Of a stretch of 64,000 nt of DNA, positions 44,076 through 55,500 are shown piece after piece. Source of the DNA: Brachycybe producta (lineage: Eukaryota; Arthropoda; Diplopoda; Playtdesmida; Andrognathidae). Every line of letters begins with the position of its first letter. The first letter of the stretch is position 1. A program made the translations under genes and the position numbers. Location: assembly GCA_036925085.1 (NCBI GenBank), contig JAUPFP010000012.1, forward strand, positions 4,835,460 through 4,899,459. Direction: 5' to 3'. The notes under the pieces are model-generated. The model made no database searches. It was not told the origin of the DNA and saw only the letters and a program-made list of their open reading frames with translations.

Positions 44076-44614
44076 ATGACGAAAGAGTTCTAATGACGTG
44101 TTGATCTGAAATTATTCTCCGCATAACTAGGATATGTAAATATCAAGCAAATGTTTCCAACTCTGTGGCCCCAAGTATCATTTGTGAAGTAACAATCCCA
44201 TTTAAATCAATCAACAATATAATGGTTTTTTTTTCAATCGTAAACACTGGTTGGAGGCTAGAACTCTAGTGTACAACTGATAAGTAACCAGGAGCCTCAT
44301 TACACGATTAAAATAAGACTCATAAGACAGTAAATTGTCACATCTTGCTCATAACCTTATATCGAGCACAAAAGCAAATTACAAAATATTTTGATGACAA
44401 ATATTGTCATATGACTGCCACTGACTGATGTACGGCATTAATATATGACAGTTATAAAATAATAGTGCACAAGCAGTGACATCATATGGTACGATTGTCA
44501 CAATTTTATAATGTTTTTTTTTTTTCTATATGAGGCCTCGTTTATCTAGCCTCTAACCAGCCTTTTTTGATTAGAAATAAACCGTAATTGCAGTTTCTCT
44601 AATGATGATGTTGA

Positions 44615-44715
44615 TGATTACTTAACGCCTCGGTAGTGCAATAGGGAATGTGTCTGATTGTGGTGCTGGGGGTCCCGGGTTGGAATCCTTGCGAGGGCAT
44701 GTATAATTGTGTTGT
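44615..44715 (+). mobile_element. tRNA-derived SINE head
   Basis: CGGTAGTGCAATAGG fits a pol III A box and CGGGTTGGAATCC a B box (consensus GGTTCGANTCC) about 50 bp downstream. The stems do not pair well enough for a working tRNA. An unrelated AT-rich body follows to about 44890. Confidence 0.6.
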
Positions 44716-44893
44716 CCTGATTAGATTTTGTTTGACTTGTAATGAATATTGACTTGGAATGGAAAAAAAGACTTGTGTTTGATACTAAATTGTATTTGAA
44801 TTTTGCTATTGTGTTGATACTTTGACTTGTTTGAAAATTGCCATTGAATTGTCTTGTATGTCTCTGAAATGACCTCGATCTTGATTCGGACCT

Positions 44894-44994
44894 AATACCT
44901 GGTACAACCCTGATATTTGAAATGCATTTGAGCCCTGTGAAGGGCTATGTCGAATTCAATTTATTCAGTTAATGATCTGAAAATATTGAGTTTT
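44894..44994. mobile_element. MITE family M, copy 6 (fragment)
   Basis: TACCTGGTACAACCCTGATA, AGCCCTGTGAAGGGC, ATTCAATTTATTCAGTTAAT and GATCTGAAAATATTGAG are the left-hand segments of the family; the rest is missing. Confidence 0.7.
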
Positions 44995-45196
44995 AAAATA
45001 CACAACAACAAACTTCACAATTGGCACTTGGGCCACAGATTGAGAAACATTTGTTTTAATATTTTACATAAAAAATCCGACCACAACTAGTAACTCTGAC
45101 TAACTAATTTGAATAAGTGAGAAGGCAAAGTTAAGAAGATCCCGCGACATCAAATGGCCTTGAATGAACAATTTCACTCTCACTCATAGTGTGATA

Positions 45197-45363
45197 CTCT
45201 CGTTACGTTCATGCACCTAATGCACTGCATTACAGCGTTACAGACAATATGACGTCAGAGTACCACATTGCAATGTGGTACGTTATGGTGGTGATGTCAT
45301 TTTTTGGTCCTTTTTTCTGTAATGCTGTATGCGGTGGATTAGCTGCATGAACCATAACGAGAG
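45197..45363. mobile_element. Long-TIR MITE with central palindrome
   Basis: Ends CTCTCGTTACGTTCATGCA and complement CTCTCGTTATGGTTCATGCA, inverted over ~50 bp. The centre is the perfect 20-bp palindrome TACCACATTGCAATGTGGTA. Confidence 0.8.
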
Positions 45364-46068
45364 CATTACATTAACTTTTCCGTTTCTGTTATTCAGCTTC
45401 TCGATATGACTCGGTTTTTAAAGTTGATTTTCACATTCAAGGTTATATTTGACATTAAAAAAAATTAGAGGTGGTTAGTTAATTAATCTACTATAATTAT
45501 TATTGCGTCTGTAATTAAAAGCTGAACACATTATTTAACCACTGTATTTTGATTTAAATTCCATTTTTAATTTATGCAAAAATAGGAATGGTTCAGAATG
45601 GAAGCTTTAAGCTTTCTTGTATTAAAACTTCAGCTTATTGTTCAATGATACATATATTCCTGTGATTGTTTACTACTATCCAGTTAAATGTATATTGAAT
45701 ACTCTTTTTTTTATATACGTGTATTACCTTCAATTTGAACATTCAATAAGTAAGAAAACTATTTGTCAAAGTAACCTCCCCCCACTCCTTCTCCAAAAAA
45801 AAAAATAGTCACTGCAGAACGTTTTTCTCAAGGAATTATTGTTCAGTCATGCAGTGAAGGACACATCCTGTGGATTGTGCCACATTCACGTATACACACA
45901 CATCACTGAATTATTCACATTTAACCGGGAATGTGTATTTCAAGTACAGCTGCAGTACAAATCAATATAGCTTTTGTGTGTCTGCCTTGGCATTAAACCT
46001 TTTCAAAGACATTTTGTGGTGGAATACAATTTCTTGTGAGTATAAATATGGTACAGTCAGCTAAATTT

Positions 46069-46101
<33 letters not shown>

Positions 46102-46854
46102 GAGTTTCTGCAAAGACAATGTGAGGGTGGGGTGGTAGTGTCAGTTCAATTGGGAGATAGTGGGAGGTGAAATCAATGAAGTGTCACCATTTTCCAATTT
46201 CTTTATTTTGATACCAATATATTATAACTTTATATTTATGTTTTTCTTGTTCAAGTGTATTTGTGTTTGAACTGGGGTATAATTCATTGTTTTATCATTT
46301 TATAGATGAATTGTGAATACAGTAAGTTTTTTTTATTGTGTATTCTGTGTAGGCTTTATATAAATCGATGGATATCTTGTCACCTTTGAAATAAGTAATG
46401 CGATTTTAATTATGTAAGTTATACGCAGATGGATTTTTTTTTAAAAAAAAAATTATGTTCTCTAGGCGTGTATTTAATATGTCTCATTTGTGTTTTCCAA
46501 CAAGCAGGTTTGCAATTAAGCAACGCAATATAGTAATATGTTGTATAATGTGGCATACCACAGCGCGCAATAGAGAACCGCATCTTGTTTCAGTGTTTTG
46601 CATAAATTAAGAGCTGTGTGGGATTTTTTGTTGTTGTTGTTGTTGTTTGTTATACATGATAAGATATATTGTAGCCATGTTGATGTATTCAGGATTGTTG
46701 CTCTTCAAGGTAACAAAAATATTGATATAAATTGGTCAGTGTCCAAAATAAATTGAACCACTACGGGCTGTTAAAAGTGGGTGGTTTTCATGCTCGCTTT
46801 GAGCTTTCAAATTCATGCTCTTAATTGAGTTGTGTGTTGTGGGCAAGTCTTGAG
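45364..46854. other. Intergenic with (GT)n
   Basis: A (TG)n run at about 46073-46102 and a (GTT)n run at about 46630. No gene seen. Confidence 0.5.
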
Positions 46855-46999
46855 ACAGGCATGTGTGCCCTAGCACTAAAACTTTGTTTGCCCCCACCCT
46901 TTTATGAGCGCCATCAATTTCTAATTGGTTTGTTACTTTATCTGATGTCGTAAAAGGGTGGGGCAAACGAAATTTTAGCGCTGGGCACACTTGCCTGTG
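46855..46999. mobile_element. Palindromic MITE family P, copy 5
   Basis: AGGCATGTGTGCCCTAGCAC at left, GCGCTGGGCACACTTGCCTG at right. A 22-bp direct repeat TTGAGTTGTGTGTTGTGGGC-AA flanks it (46824-46845 and 47003-47024). Confidence 0.75.
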
Positions 47000-47130
47000 C
47001 TCTTGAGTTGTGTGTTGTGGGCAAAACACAGCAGACAACTCATTGCGCGTGCGTTTGTCATGTTAAGAGTCGGGCAGCAGCTTTCAACTGTGCAACATAA
47101 ACAGGGCACACAGCTCTGAGCTGTCTTTTG

Positions 47131-47327
47131 AACAGACAAGTGTGCTCAGCAGAATACTGTCGTTTGCCCCGCCCTTCTTATGAGCATCAGACCAAATATC
47201 AACCAATTATAAATTGAAAAGGGCGGGGCATGTGACGTCTGACCAAATAACAAACCAAGTAGAAGTTGTTATTCCTCATAAAAGGGCAGGGCAAACGACT
47301 GCATGCTGCTGAGCACACTTGCCTGTC
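47131..47327. mobile_element. Palindromic MITE family P, copy 6
   Basis: CAGACAAGTGTGCTCAGCAG at left, CTGCTGAGCACACTTGCCTG at right, with GGCATGTGACGTCTGACC inside. TCTTTTG occurs on both sides (47124-47130 and 47328-47334). Confidence 0.8.
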
Positions 47328-47334
47328 TCTTTTG

Positions 47335-49069
47335 GTGGATATATTTTACTGTGTTGCTGTGCCGATGTGTGTTTTTACTTATGTGACATTATCTTTTTTT
47401 TTAGCCAATGGGAGTGTCGCAAAATAGTACAGGTAACATTTTCTTACCTTGTAAGGGAGAAAAGGCATCGAAACTTACAGTACAAAGCCTTTGCGCACCC
47501 ATAATGCGCCCTCCAAACAACCTGTTCCCACCCTTCCATAGTCGCTGGTCCCCATCTACGTTCCTGGTGCCACATGATTTTTCTGCAGGGCATTGCTGCG
47601 CCAGTTTTGCTTAATTGCGCGGCGTTGACACGAATGTTGCTTGGGGAGGTTGTCTTCAGCACCACCTTTCGAGATTAACGGCAAAGAAGTTGTTTGAACA
47701 GTTAATGTGTATTTAAACATTTCCTTAAATGGTCAGACCGTGTCTTTTTTGTATGCCTTGACACGTGCAACATTTAAAAAATGATATGTGCTACTAAACT
47801 TGTCGAGCAATTTGCACAAAATGAAAATGATAAATATCCAAAGTGTTGTATACTGATCTACACTCCTAAGTTATAAGCTATACAGAAATGTAGACACTAG
47901 TTTTCTCTAATTTCTATTGAAATCTCCCTTTGTGTGTTAATGAAACAGGTTGCTCACTTTGCATGCTTTCAAGATGGCGGATTTTTCTTTAGGAGAGTTT
48001 CAGAGTTGCAATCTTTAGTAGCCTGCATTAACAATTTTAGTGTTCTACAAATCAGAACTACATATACTGTACATTACTTTTATGACATCACTGGACAATG
48101 TAGAAAAGTAAAAAAAATATTGCAGATCACTCTAAAAAAAATACTGATTATTGGCTTAGTTTTATTAAGAGTGCTCTGCAAACCTGATATTAGGTGGTAG
48201 CACGCTCCTACCACCATTTGCATCTAAAAGTGGTAGTTTTCAAATATAGCTTACTGACTTAGTAGCAATGTGTATTATCAATTTAGCTTCTCTCATTACT
48301 AAACTTGAACTAGGGCTTAATCCTTGCAATATACCGACATATTCTTTGTTTTTTTTTCTCTTAGACTTCTTTCTTCTTCTAGAAGCAAAGTTGTTTTCTG
48401 TCTCACTGATGTAGTTTTGTGCTTTACTAAAAGAACATGAAAAAAGGGTCATGAAATTTAACATCTCGAAAGTGCAAGCCGTTTTTATGCGCCTCTTATT
48501 TTAATCAGTATTGTTTTGACTGTAATAGCAAGTTGTAAAAAAACGCATAACTTCAGATTTAATTTGATTCTTCGAGATTTTTGTGTCTGAATCTAGCTGG
48601 TTGTAATGTTTTCCAATTTTAGGTTAGGTATATAGCTATATAATACATAGAAATATACTATATATATATAGAAAGGGAGAGAGTAGTAAGAGCACACAGC
48701 ATGGTTTTAACGTTAAAAGTTTCTTGAACGTAAGAAGAACTTATAGAAAAGAGTCATAATGAAACTGTTACAACTTTAGGTTTGATTATTGTTGGTGGAT
48801 TTGTTAGTACTCAATGCAGTCTCTTAAGACTTTCTGCAGATTTTTAAGGTCTAATATTAGTACTTGATAGAGAAAGAAACAAGAAGGTAAAATTAGGCCA
48901 CAAAAATAGATTTGGGCAACATTTATTTTTAGCTTTCTTTTATTTTAGCTTCTACTTGAGATAGCAAAAAGTTGTTGGTGATTTTGTTGCAACTCCTCAA
49001 GATAAAGAAAAGAAGGATTCTTCGTGTTGTTTTTTTATTACTGGTGTTTAGAATCAATTCGGCATGTTT
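47335..49069. other. Intergenic, no gene seen
   Basis: No frame with a recognisable motif. GTGGTAG/CTACCAC words pair near 48195-48236. Confidence 0.4.
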
Positions 49070-49190
49070 TTAACCGTTTTTGTTAAGGTTAGGAATCGAA
49101 AAATTCGAAAGACGAAAAATTCGCGAAGTTTCGAGTTTTCGAATGTCGAATATTTTAAAAGATTCGCATGATTTGAATGTCGCATCCCTA
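49070..49190 (-). mobile_element. MITE family D, copy 4 (fragment)
   Basis: Only one terminal part: TTAGGAATCGAAAAATTCGA-type body and ATGTCGCATCCCTA end. Confidence 0.6.
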
Positions 49191-50077
49191 GTGACAATTT
49201 TTAATTTCATTTTTTTTAAACCGTTTGTTTTATTTACATTTTTTTAATATAAAAAAATATAAATTCTTGCTAAGAAATTAAAAATTCTGAAATTTTTGTT
49301 TATCAAATAACGTAAATTATTCATTTTTATATTTTTTTTATGAAAATGTTTTTTTTTTGTTAAAAAAACAACAACTAAATTTTCGATGAAACTGAAGGTT
49401 TTAAGAAGGTAATTCTAGGGTACATAAGCTGGGGAGCAAGAGCACAAAGCATTTGCTCGTGCTCGCCGATGTTTGCTCGTGTTTTTTTGAAATGCTATAA
49501 ATTTGCATCCATACCAGAGCGAACATGTTCTTGTTCGCAGTTAATGGTCCATCGTTTACAGCGAGCACTTGAACTGCACCGCACCACAGGCATTTCAAAA
49601 ATACAATAATCACTGTCCACAATACACAAGCAAGAAAGAATCTTTTTCTTTGTTTATGTACCGCCATCCGTCCAGTGTTTTTTGAACACGAACGAGCGAA
49701 TCTTTGCTTGCTCGCTAACCCAGTGCTCACCAGACGATTATTGGGTGAGAATGCTCGCTCGCTCGCTTTTGTGGTGAATACCTAGCTATAGACAATAAAA
49801 TTAAATTTTCTCACAAATCTTGTCATTTGTAGTAAATGGGATTTTGTGTGTCTTTTTTCAGTGGTGTTCATTTGATATTCATGCAACTTAAATCTCTTAC
49901 TAGATTGAAGTCTTTGTTTTCATTCAATTGTTTTTTTTTGTATTTCCCAATAGTGTTGTTCGCTACGATTTCTCATTAACTTTTACATATATAGACGGGT
50001 TATGGTTCAAATATGATGGAGTAGTGACTCGAGCAACCATTAAAGTAGTGACTCTAGACTTTAAAACACAATCCATT
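49191..50077. other. Intergenic, GCTCG-rich patch
   Basis: AT-rich apart from 49440-49770, where TTGCTCGTGCTCGC and GCTCGCTCGCTCGC words recur; possibly another degraded TIR element. No gene. Confidence 0.4.
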
Positions 50078-50188
50078 CAATGCACCTTCGCGTATATAGT
50101 AGAGTGTTGACTATCGAACAATTTGGAACAAATGAGAAATTTACTTCCTCAGAAAAAAAAAATGCTTGAGTCGCAATGCTCCACTATG
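50078..50188. repeat. 111-bp direct repeat, left copy
   Basis: Reads CAATGCACCTTCGCGTATAT at its start and GCTCCACTATG at its end. It abuts the left LTR of the Gypsy element and is identical to 60240-60350, which abuts the right LTR. Confidence 0.95.
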
Positions 50189-50876
50189 TGTGAGCTTTTG
50201 ACATCAACCAATATTTTATTACCAACCTTTAGATGACATTTTCTACTTTTCGTTTCTTCTCTGAGCAGTATGACACCTGCACAGAGAAGATCCGAGCTGT
50301 AGAGAGAGCTGGATGGAGATAGATTGAAGTCACTCTTCTGCATGGGGGTGAAATCAATGCAGGAGAGTGGCGGCCATCTCTCTCTCTTCCGGTTGATGCT
50401 GATATACATCTTCTCCATCGGTATTCCGACTAGAGAAGATGTTGTAGCTGCTGAGAATCGTATAGCTCCTGCCCTATGAAACCTCCGGCCTCTGAAGAGA
50501 AGTTATTAGCATAAAGACATAGAGACAACGCTACTTCTTATTACAACACTTTTATTCATTCCTTGTAAGAAGTACAGATACAAGGGTGAATAGTAAAATA
50601 CTAACTGGAAATCCTCAGGCCCATGATTTGGAATGTATCGCAAAAACAGGCAAAGGAAAGAACTGAGGAACAAAGAGGAACATGGTCCTTTTATACCTTG
50701 GACCTGTGTACACCTGCGAGGCGTAACCAGGTCCAAGTGACCATGGTCCTTTACGTATCAATCCGCCACTTGGGCATGAGTCAGAAAGGTGAGTCAGAGA
50801 GGAGGGAGGGACGGTTGAGAGTTGTTTACCCCCCAGGCTATGGTTTTGGCGGGATCACGATTTACAGGGTGTTACA
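50189..50876 (-). mobile_element. 3' LTR of the Gypsy element
   Basis: Starts TGTAACACC and ends GCTCACA in the element's sense. It contains a TATAAAAGG box (about 50690-50698) and an AATAAAAGTG poly-A signal (about 50550). The inner edge is a purine-rich AAAGTTGGAGGGTA (50877-50890), a plausible polypurine tract. Confidence 0.9.
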
Positions 50877-51215
50877 TACCCTCCAACTTTGCTTGGAGTA
50901 CGTCCTCGTACTCCAGCCAAGGGTGGAAGGTTTTCAAGTTACGCAGCGGGGAGACATGGGTGGCTGAGGACTTACCGTGTACAGAGGTGGTTATGGAAAG
51001 GCACTGGCACCGAAGTGTCAGCGCCCTTAAAAATGCAAATTCTGAAAATAAAAAGGCAAACACAATTAATACTCGCTGGGTGGCGAGTTCCTATGGAAAT
51101 TTACAAGAAATACTTATTTATACATAAAGCAGTTATAACAGAATTCTTTTCTTTTTTTTTTTTATATTTTTCGAGCTCACCACCCCAATGGGCGGTGACC
51201 ACACGGTTTTCTAAT

Positions 51216-52454
51216 CTATACCCACGTCGGTTGATTGCATGCACATGTACATGCAGAAACATATCCGTGAAGTGCTTGTAGGGGGTCTGACGGTGAGTGG
51301 AGGAGGTGGCTCCGCAGCCAGGGATGATAGGATTCCCAGGCGGCGACGATCCATCCGTTGTCGAAGCCCCGGAGACTTTCCATGAAACTTCGGTGGACGG
51401 TGGCGTCGGCGGCGATCAGTCGGCCCGGTGGTTGCCCGGTGAGGACACCGTAAACGGCGTCCCACAGGATGGCGGCCTGGTAAGTGGCGCGGGTCCTCCA
51501 AACGATCATTCGAGCAATGCTGTATGCTCCGTTAAGTGGGACTCCCAGGAGACTGTTAAAGAAAGCCTGCTGAAGGGCGCCCAATGCTGGAGTGATGGGC
51601 TGCTCGGCAAACTGGTATATTTCGATGTACCGGGTGGACGGAATTAGGACGGCCATAGAGAGTTGCAGGTAGTATGACATTCCTACAACGTAGCGCCCTT
51701 CCTCCGGTATGTAGAGGCGCGGAAATCCCTCCATCAGGTCATAGTGACCGATGTAATAGGTGTTTGCGGGCCGCACCTGTCGTTGCCAGAGTGCCCAGCA
51801 ATTATTTAGCAGTCTTTCACATCGTGCTTCCTGACGAAGCGGTCGATATACCGGTAGTCTCCTGGTAGTGACTGTTGGTATGCGAAAAGGTTGTGTCACT
51901 TGTGGCAAAGTTAGTACGGGGGTTGCTGAGGCTGCGGCGATATGGCGAGACGAGGCAGTTGACGTCGTTAGGTCAATGGCACGCGCTGTGTCGTCCCCGA
52001 CTTCCTCGATGCCGAGTTGCTGCGTTGTCGTGTCATCCGAGTCCATCCTAGTAGATGGGTCAGGGATGGCATCGTCCTGGCTTCCCGTTGTTTCGTTGCA
52101 CTGTGACATCCTTGTTCTTCCAGAATTGTTTCCGAAGTGCTGGTGACCAGCCTGGCGTTGGCTATATACTTGTGTTTCCCGACTTCCCCATCGAGGTGTG
52201 AAATTCCAGGGTCCCATGGAAATCGTATAATTCCACGAAGCTGGCTGGAACTCCAATAAGCCACCCAATTTGTTTGTTATTGGAGGCTCGCGGGGTGTCG
52301 GTTTCTGAGTATTAAACGCCGTTCTTCCACTGTTGTTTGTTATTGTTGTCAGACGACCTGGTCCCCAAACGCAGTGTACGAAAGTTTCCCCATTGGAATC
52401 AGATTCGAGTGGTGAAATGTGGGCAGGGGTGTGTGAATGTTTGTGGTCACACAC
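51216..52454 (-). CDS. Gypsy element downstream ORF, function unassigned
   Basis: 412 residues, starting about 110 bp after the pol stop in the element's sense. The first ~200 residues are Thr/Ser/Pro-rich and look unstructured. The second half is compact and rich in aromatic and helical segments (LLNNCWALWQRQVRPANTYY, GYLMEGFPRLYIPEE-like region, PALGALQQAFFNSLLG, WIVAAWESYHPWL). There is no signal peptide and no C-terminal membrane helix, so it does not look like an envelope protein. In position it matches the third frame of some Gypsy lineages. A displaced structural protein or an accessory protein are both open possibilities. Confidence 0.6.
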   Translation of the reverse strand: MCDHKHSHTPAHISPLESDSNGETFVHCVWGPGRLTTITNNSGRTAFNTQKPTPREPPITNKLGGLLEFQPASWNYTISMGPWNFTPRWGSRETQVYSQRQAGHQHFGNNSGRTRMSQCNETTGSQDDAIPDPSTRMDSDDTTTQQLGIEEVGDDTARAIDLTTSTASSRHIAAASATPVLTLPQVTQPFRIPTVTTRRLPVYRPLRQEARCERLLNNCWALWQRQVRPANTYYIGHYDLMEGFPRLYIPEEGRYVVGMSYYLQLSMAVLIPSTRYIEIYQFAEQPITPALGALQQAFFNSLLGVPLNGAYSIARMIVWRTRATYQAAILWDAVYGVLTGQPPGRLIAADATVHRSFMESLRGFDNGWIVAAWESYHPWLRSHLLHSPSDPLQALHGYVSACTCACNQPTWV

Positions 52455-52561
52455 GTTGTTGTTTGTTTATATTGGTGTGTGTCATCAAGTGACCAATGTG
52501 ATGATATAAACAACCGAAAGAAAAAATTTAGGTTGTGTGGGTTGTTGATAGGGTTATTGGT

Positions 52562-55500
52562 TTATTGTGGTGAGGAGGTAGGTTCCTCTTGTTGTGGGGA
52601 GCTGGATTTGTCTTCCCCCTCCAACCCTTGAACAACTGTCCTCAGTTGTTTTGGCTTGATATGCACAATGTTCACCGTGTCTCGAATCAATCTTCCAAAT
52701 GTATCTTCGTGCTCCAGCTCGAGCACCGTGTCGCTGATGATTTTGGTTACCGTGTAACCATCCCTGTACGAGTAACGTAGTTTCTTGGTCTCATCAGGTA
52801 CGATGCGTTGGTCTCGAACGAGTACTGGGTCTCCGATTTTATACGTGTGTGGAGTTTTCCGTCTTGCGTCATAGTACTTCTTCTGTCGCAGATGGGCCTC
52901 GTGCAGGTTGGCCCTTGCGATCTCGACCTCTTCCGTGGCAACCACAGAAGGTGCTGCAGGGTTTGAATCCATAACCTTCGGTAGGAGAGGTGCCCGATTG
53001 TCGATTCGTAGTCGGGCCTCTCTTCCAAACATTAAGCGGTATGGCGAGAACTTCGTTGACGTATGGGTCGCGGTGTTGTAAGCGAAGGTGGCGGCTTGGA
53101 GATGGAAATACCAATCCCGCTGTCCTTTTTCAGGCGTCAGGAGTCTCTTGACGGTCTGCATTATAGTTTTGTTGGTCCTTTCCGCAAGACCGTCTCCTTG
53201 CGGAAAGTACGCTGTCGTGGTGGCGTGCTTTATTCCCAGCTCGTCACACAGCGCTTGTGTGTCTTTAGCTGTAAAAGGTGTTCCCCGGTCGGTGATTATC
53301 CTCCTGGGCATCCCGATAAGATACACGATCGTATCTTGGAGGAAATTCTTAGTTGTTTTGGCCGACTGGCTGTGCACAGCTCGTGCGAAACAGAATCTGG
53401 TGGCGTAATCCACTGCCAGGATGATGTGCTTGACACCACCCAGTGATTTTGGCAGGGGACCGATGTAATCGATTCCCCAGCATTCACCTGGGTCTCCAAT
53501 TTCCATTTCATGGAGGAACCCGGGCAGCTTGGACTGTGGTGTCTTGCACTTTTGGCATATCTCGCACGTGCGCACATACTCGATGGTATCCTGCTTCCAG
53601 GTTGGCCAAAAGAACCGTTGGCACACCTTTTCTAATGTCTTATCCTGGCCGAAATGTCCGGCTTCAGGACTATCGTGTAAGAGTCTCAGAACTTCGGGTA
53701 CCAGATGTTTGGGTACCACCGTCACGAGCTTGGGTGTTATGCTGCCCTGGTAGACAAGGGCACACAAAACCTCGTCTATGATGACATAGGTATGGTGAAG
53801 CTCGGTACTTGGATTGTTGCGAAGTTCGGTCTTAATCTGTGTCACGTTCGGGTCTCTTGTTTGTTCAACCGACCAATCCCAACGCAAAGTGACTGCGTAA
53901 ACCACGCTGTCGTCGAGGTCATCTGGGGTAGCCTGCAGCTTCCAGTCTTCAGGAACGTCCACCGGACTCCGTGAAATGCAATCTGCATCCACGTGAGTGA
54001 TGCCGGCTTTGTAGACTACGGTGTAGTCGTATTCCTGGAGCAGTAGCTGCCAGCGACCCAGGCGTCCTTGGAGTCGCTGTGCGGTTTTTAAGTAGCACAG
54101 TGCATGATGGTCGGTGACGATGACAAAGGCTTTGTTAAAGAGATAAGGTCTAAACTTGACGATGCCGTACACCACTGCGAGGCACTCTTTATCTGTTGTT
54201 GAATAGTTTAATTCGGCGTCTCGGAGCACTCGAGAGACACCACCCAGGATCTGCAGTTCCTTAGATGGTGACTGTTGGTAGAGGATAGCTCCGATGCCGT
54301 AAGCAGAGGCGTCGGTGTGCATTTTGATTTCGGCATCTGGGTCGTAAATGGCCAATATTGGCGCGGTGACAAGTTTAGTCTTTAACAGAGTGAATGCTGC
54401 TTCTCTGTCGATCGTCCATAAAAAGGGCAGCCCCTTTTTGGTCATATCCGTGAGTGGTTTAGCGATGTGGGCAAAGTTAACAATAAATCGCCGGTAGAAA
54501 CCGGCCATGCCCAGAAATCGCTTCACCTCCTTGACATTAGTAGGCGCCGCTAAGTCGGAGATGGCAACCACTTTCCTCGGGTCTGGACGCACTCCTTCTT
54601 TGGAGATGATGTGTCCCAGGTAGAGGACTTCGTCGTAGCCGAAGAAGCTCTTTTCGGGGTGAAGCTTCAACCCCGCCTCTCTTAGGAGTCCTAGGACGCA
54701 GTCCAACCTTTCCATAAACTGTTCAAAAGTCGCGCCGAATACGATGATGTCGTCTAGGTAGACTAGACAAGTCTCCCATTTGTGGCCAGCCAAAAGGATG
54801 TCCAGGGCACGCTGCATAGTAGCAGGAGCGTTACGCAGACCAAAGGGCATCCGATTGAATTCGAACAGCCCACCGGGTGTGATGAACGCGGTCTTCTCCC
54901 TATCCTCTTTGGCGACCTCAAATTGCCAATAGCCGGAGATCATGTCGAGGGTCGCGAAGATTCTCGACCCCCGAAGCGAGTCTAAAGCATCATCGATTCG
55001 GGGTAGTGGGTAATTGTCTGGTTTGGTGATATCGTTCAGGCGTCTATAGTCGACGCAGAAACGCCACTGTCCATCCTTCTTCTTCACCAGGACTACTGCT
55101 GAAGCATAAGGAGACTTGGATTCGCTGGCTACTCCGGATTTGAGCATTTCCTCGACTGTCTTCCGGATGATCTCCCGCTGCTCGGGGCCACTCCTTCGGA
55201 GGGGTTCCCGCACGGGTGCATGATCGCCAGTATCGATTCGGTGTTCCGTGAGGTTGGTACATCCAAGTTCCGACGTTTCTAGCGCGAAGACATCTCGATA
55301 GGATCTCAAAAGATCCATTAGAATGCGCCTCTGGCCATTACGTAATCGAGGCCCGAGTTGCATTGCTTCATCGAATTTAGCGCCTGACTCTTTTGTCATG
55401 ATCGGGTCAGCGTTTGAAGTGGTCTTTACTTCAACCGTTTCGAAACAGTAGTCTTTTTGTACGTGGGCTATCACTTCGCCGGAGGCCAGGGTCAATGGCC

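Noticed and set aside
44626-44700. Functional tRNA gene
   Set aside because: A and B boxes are present but acceptor and T stems do not pair; a SINE head fits better.
50506-50736. 76-residue frame (repeated at 59869-60099)
   Set aside because: It lies wholly within the LTRs across the promoter and poly-A region; not a gene.
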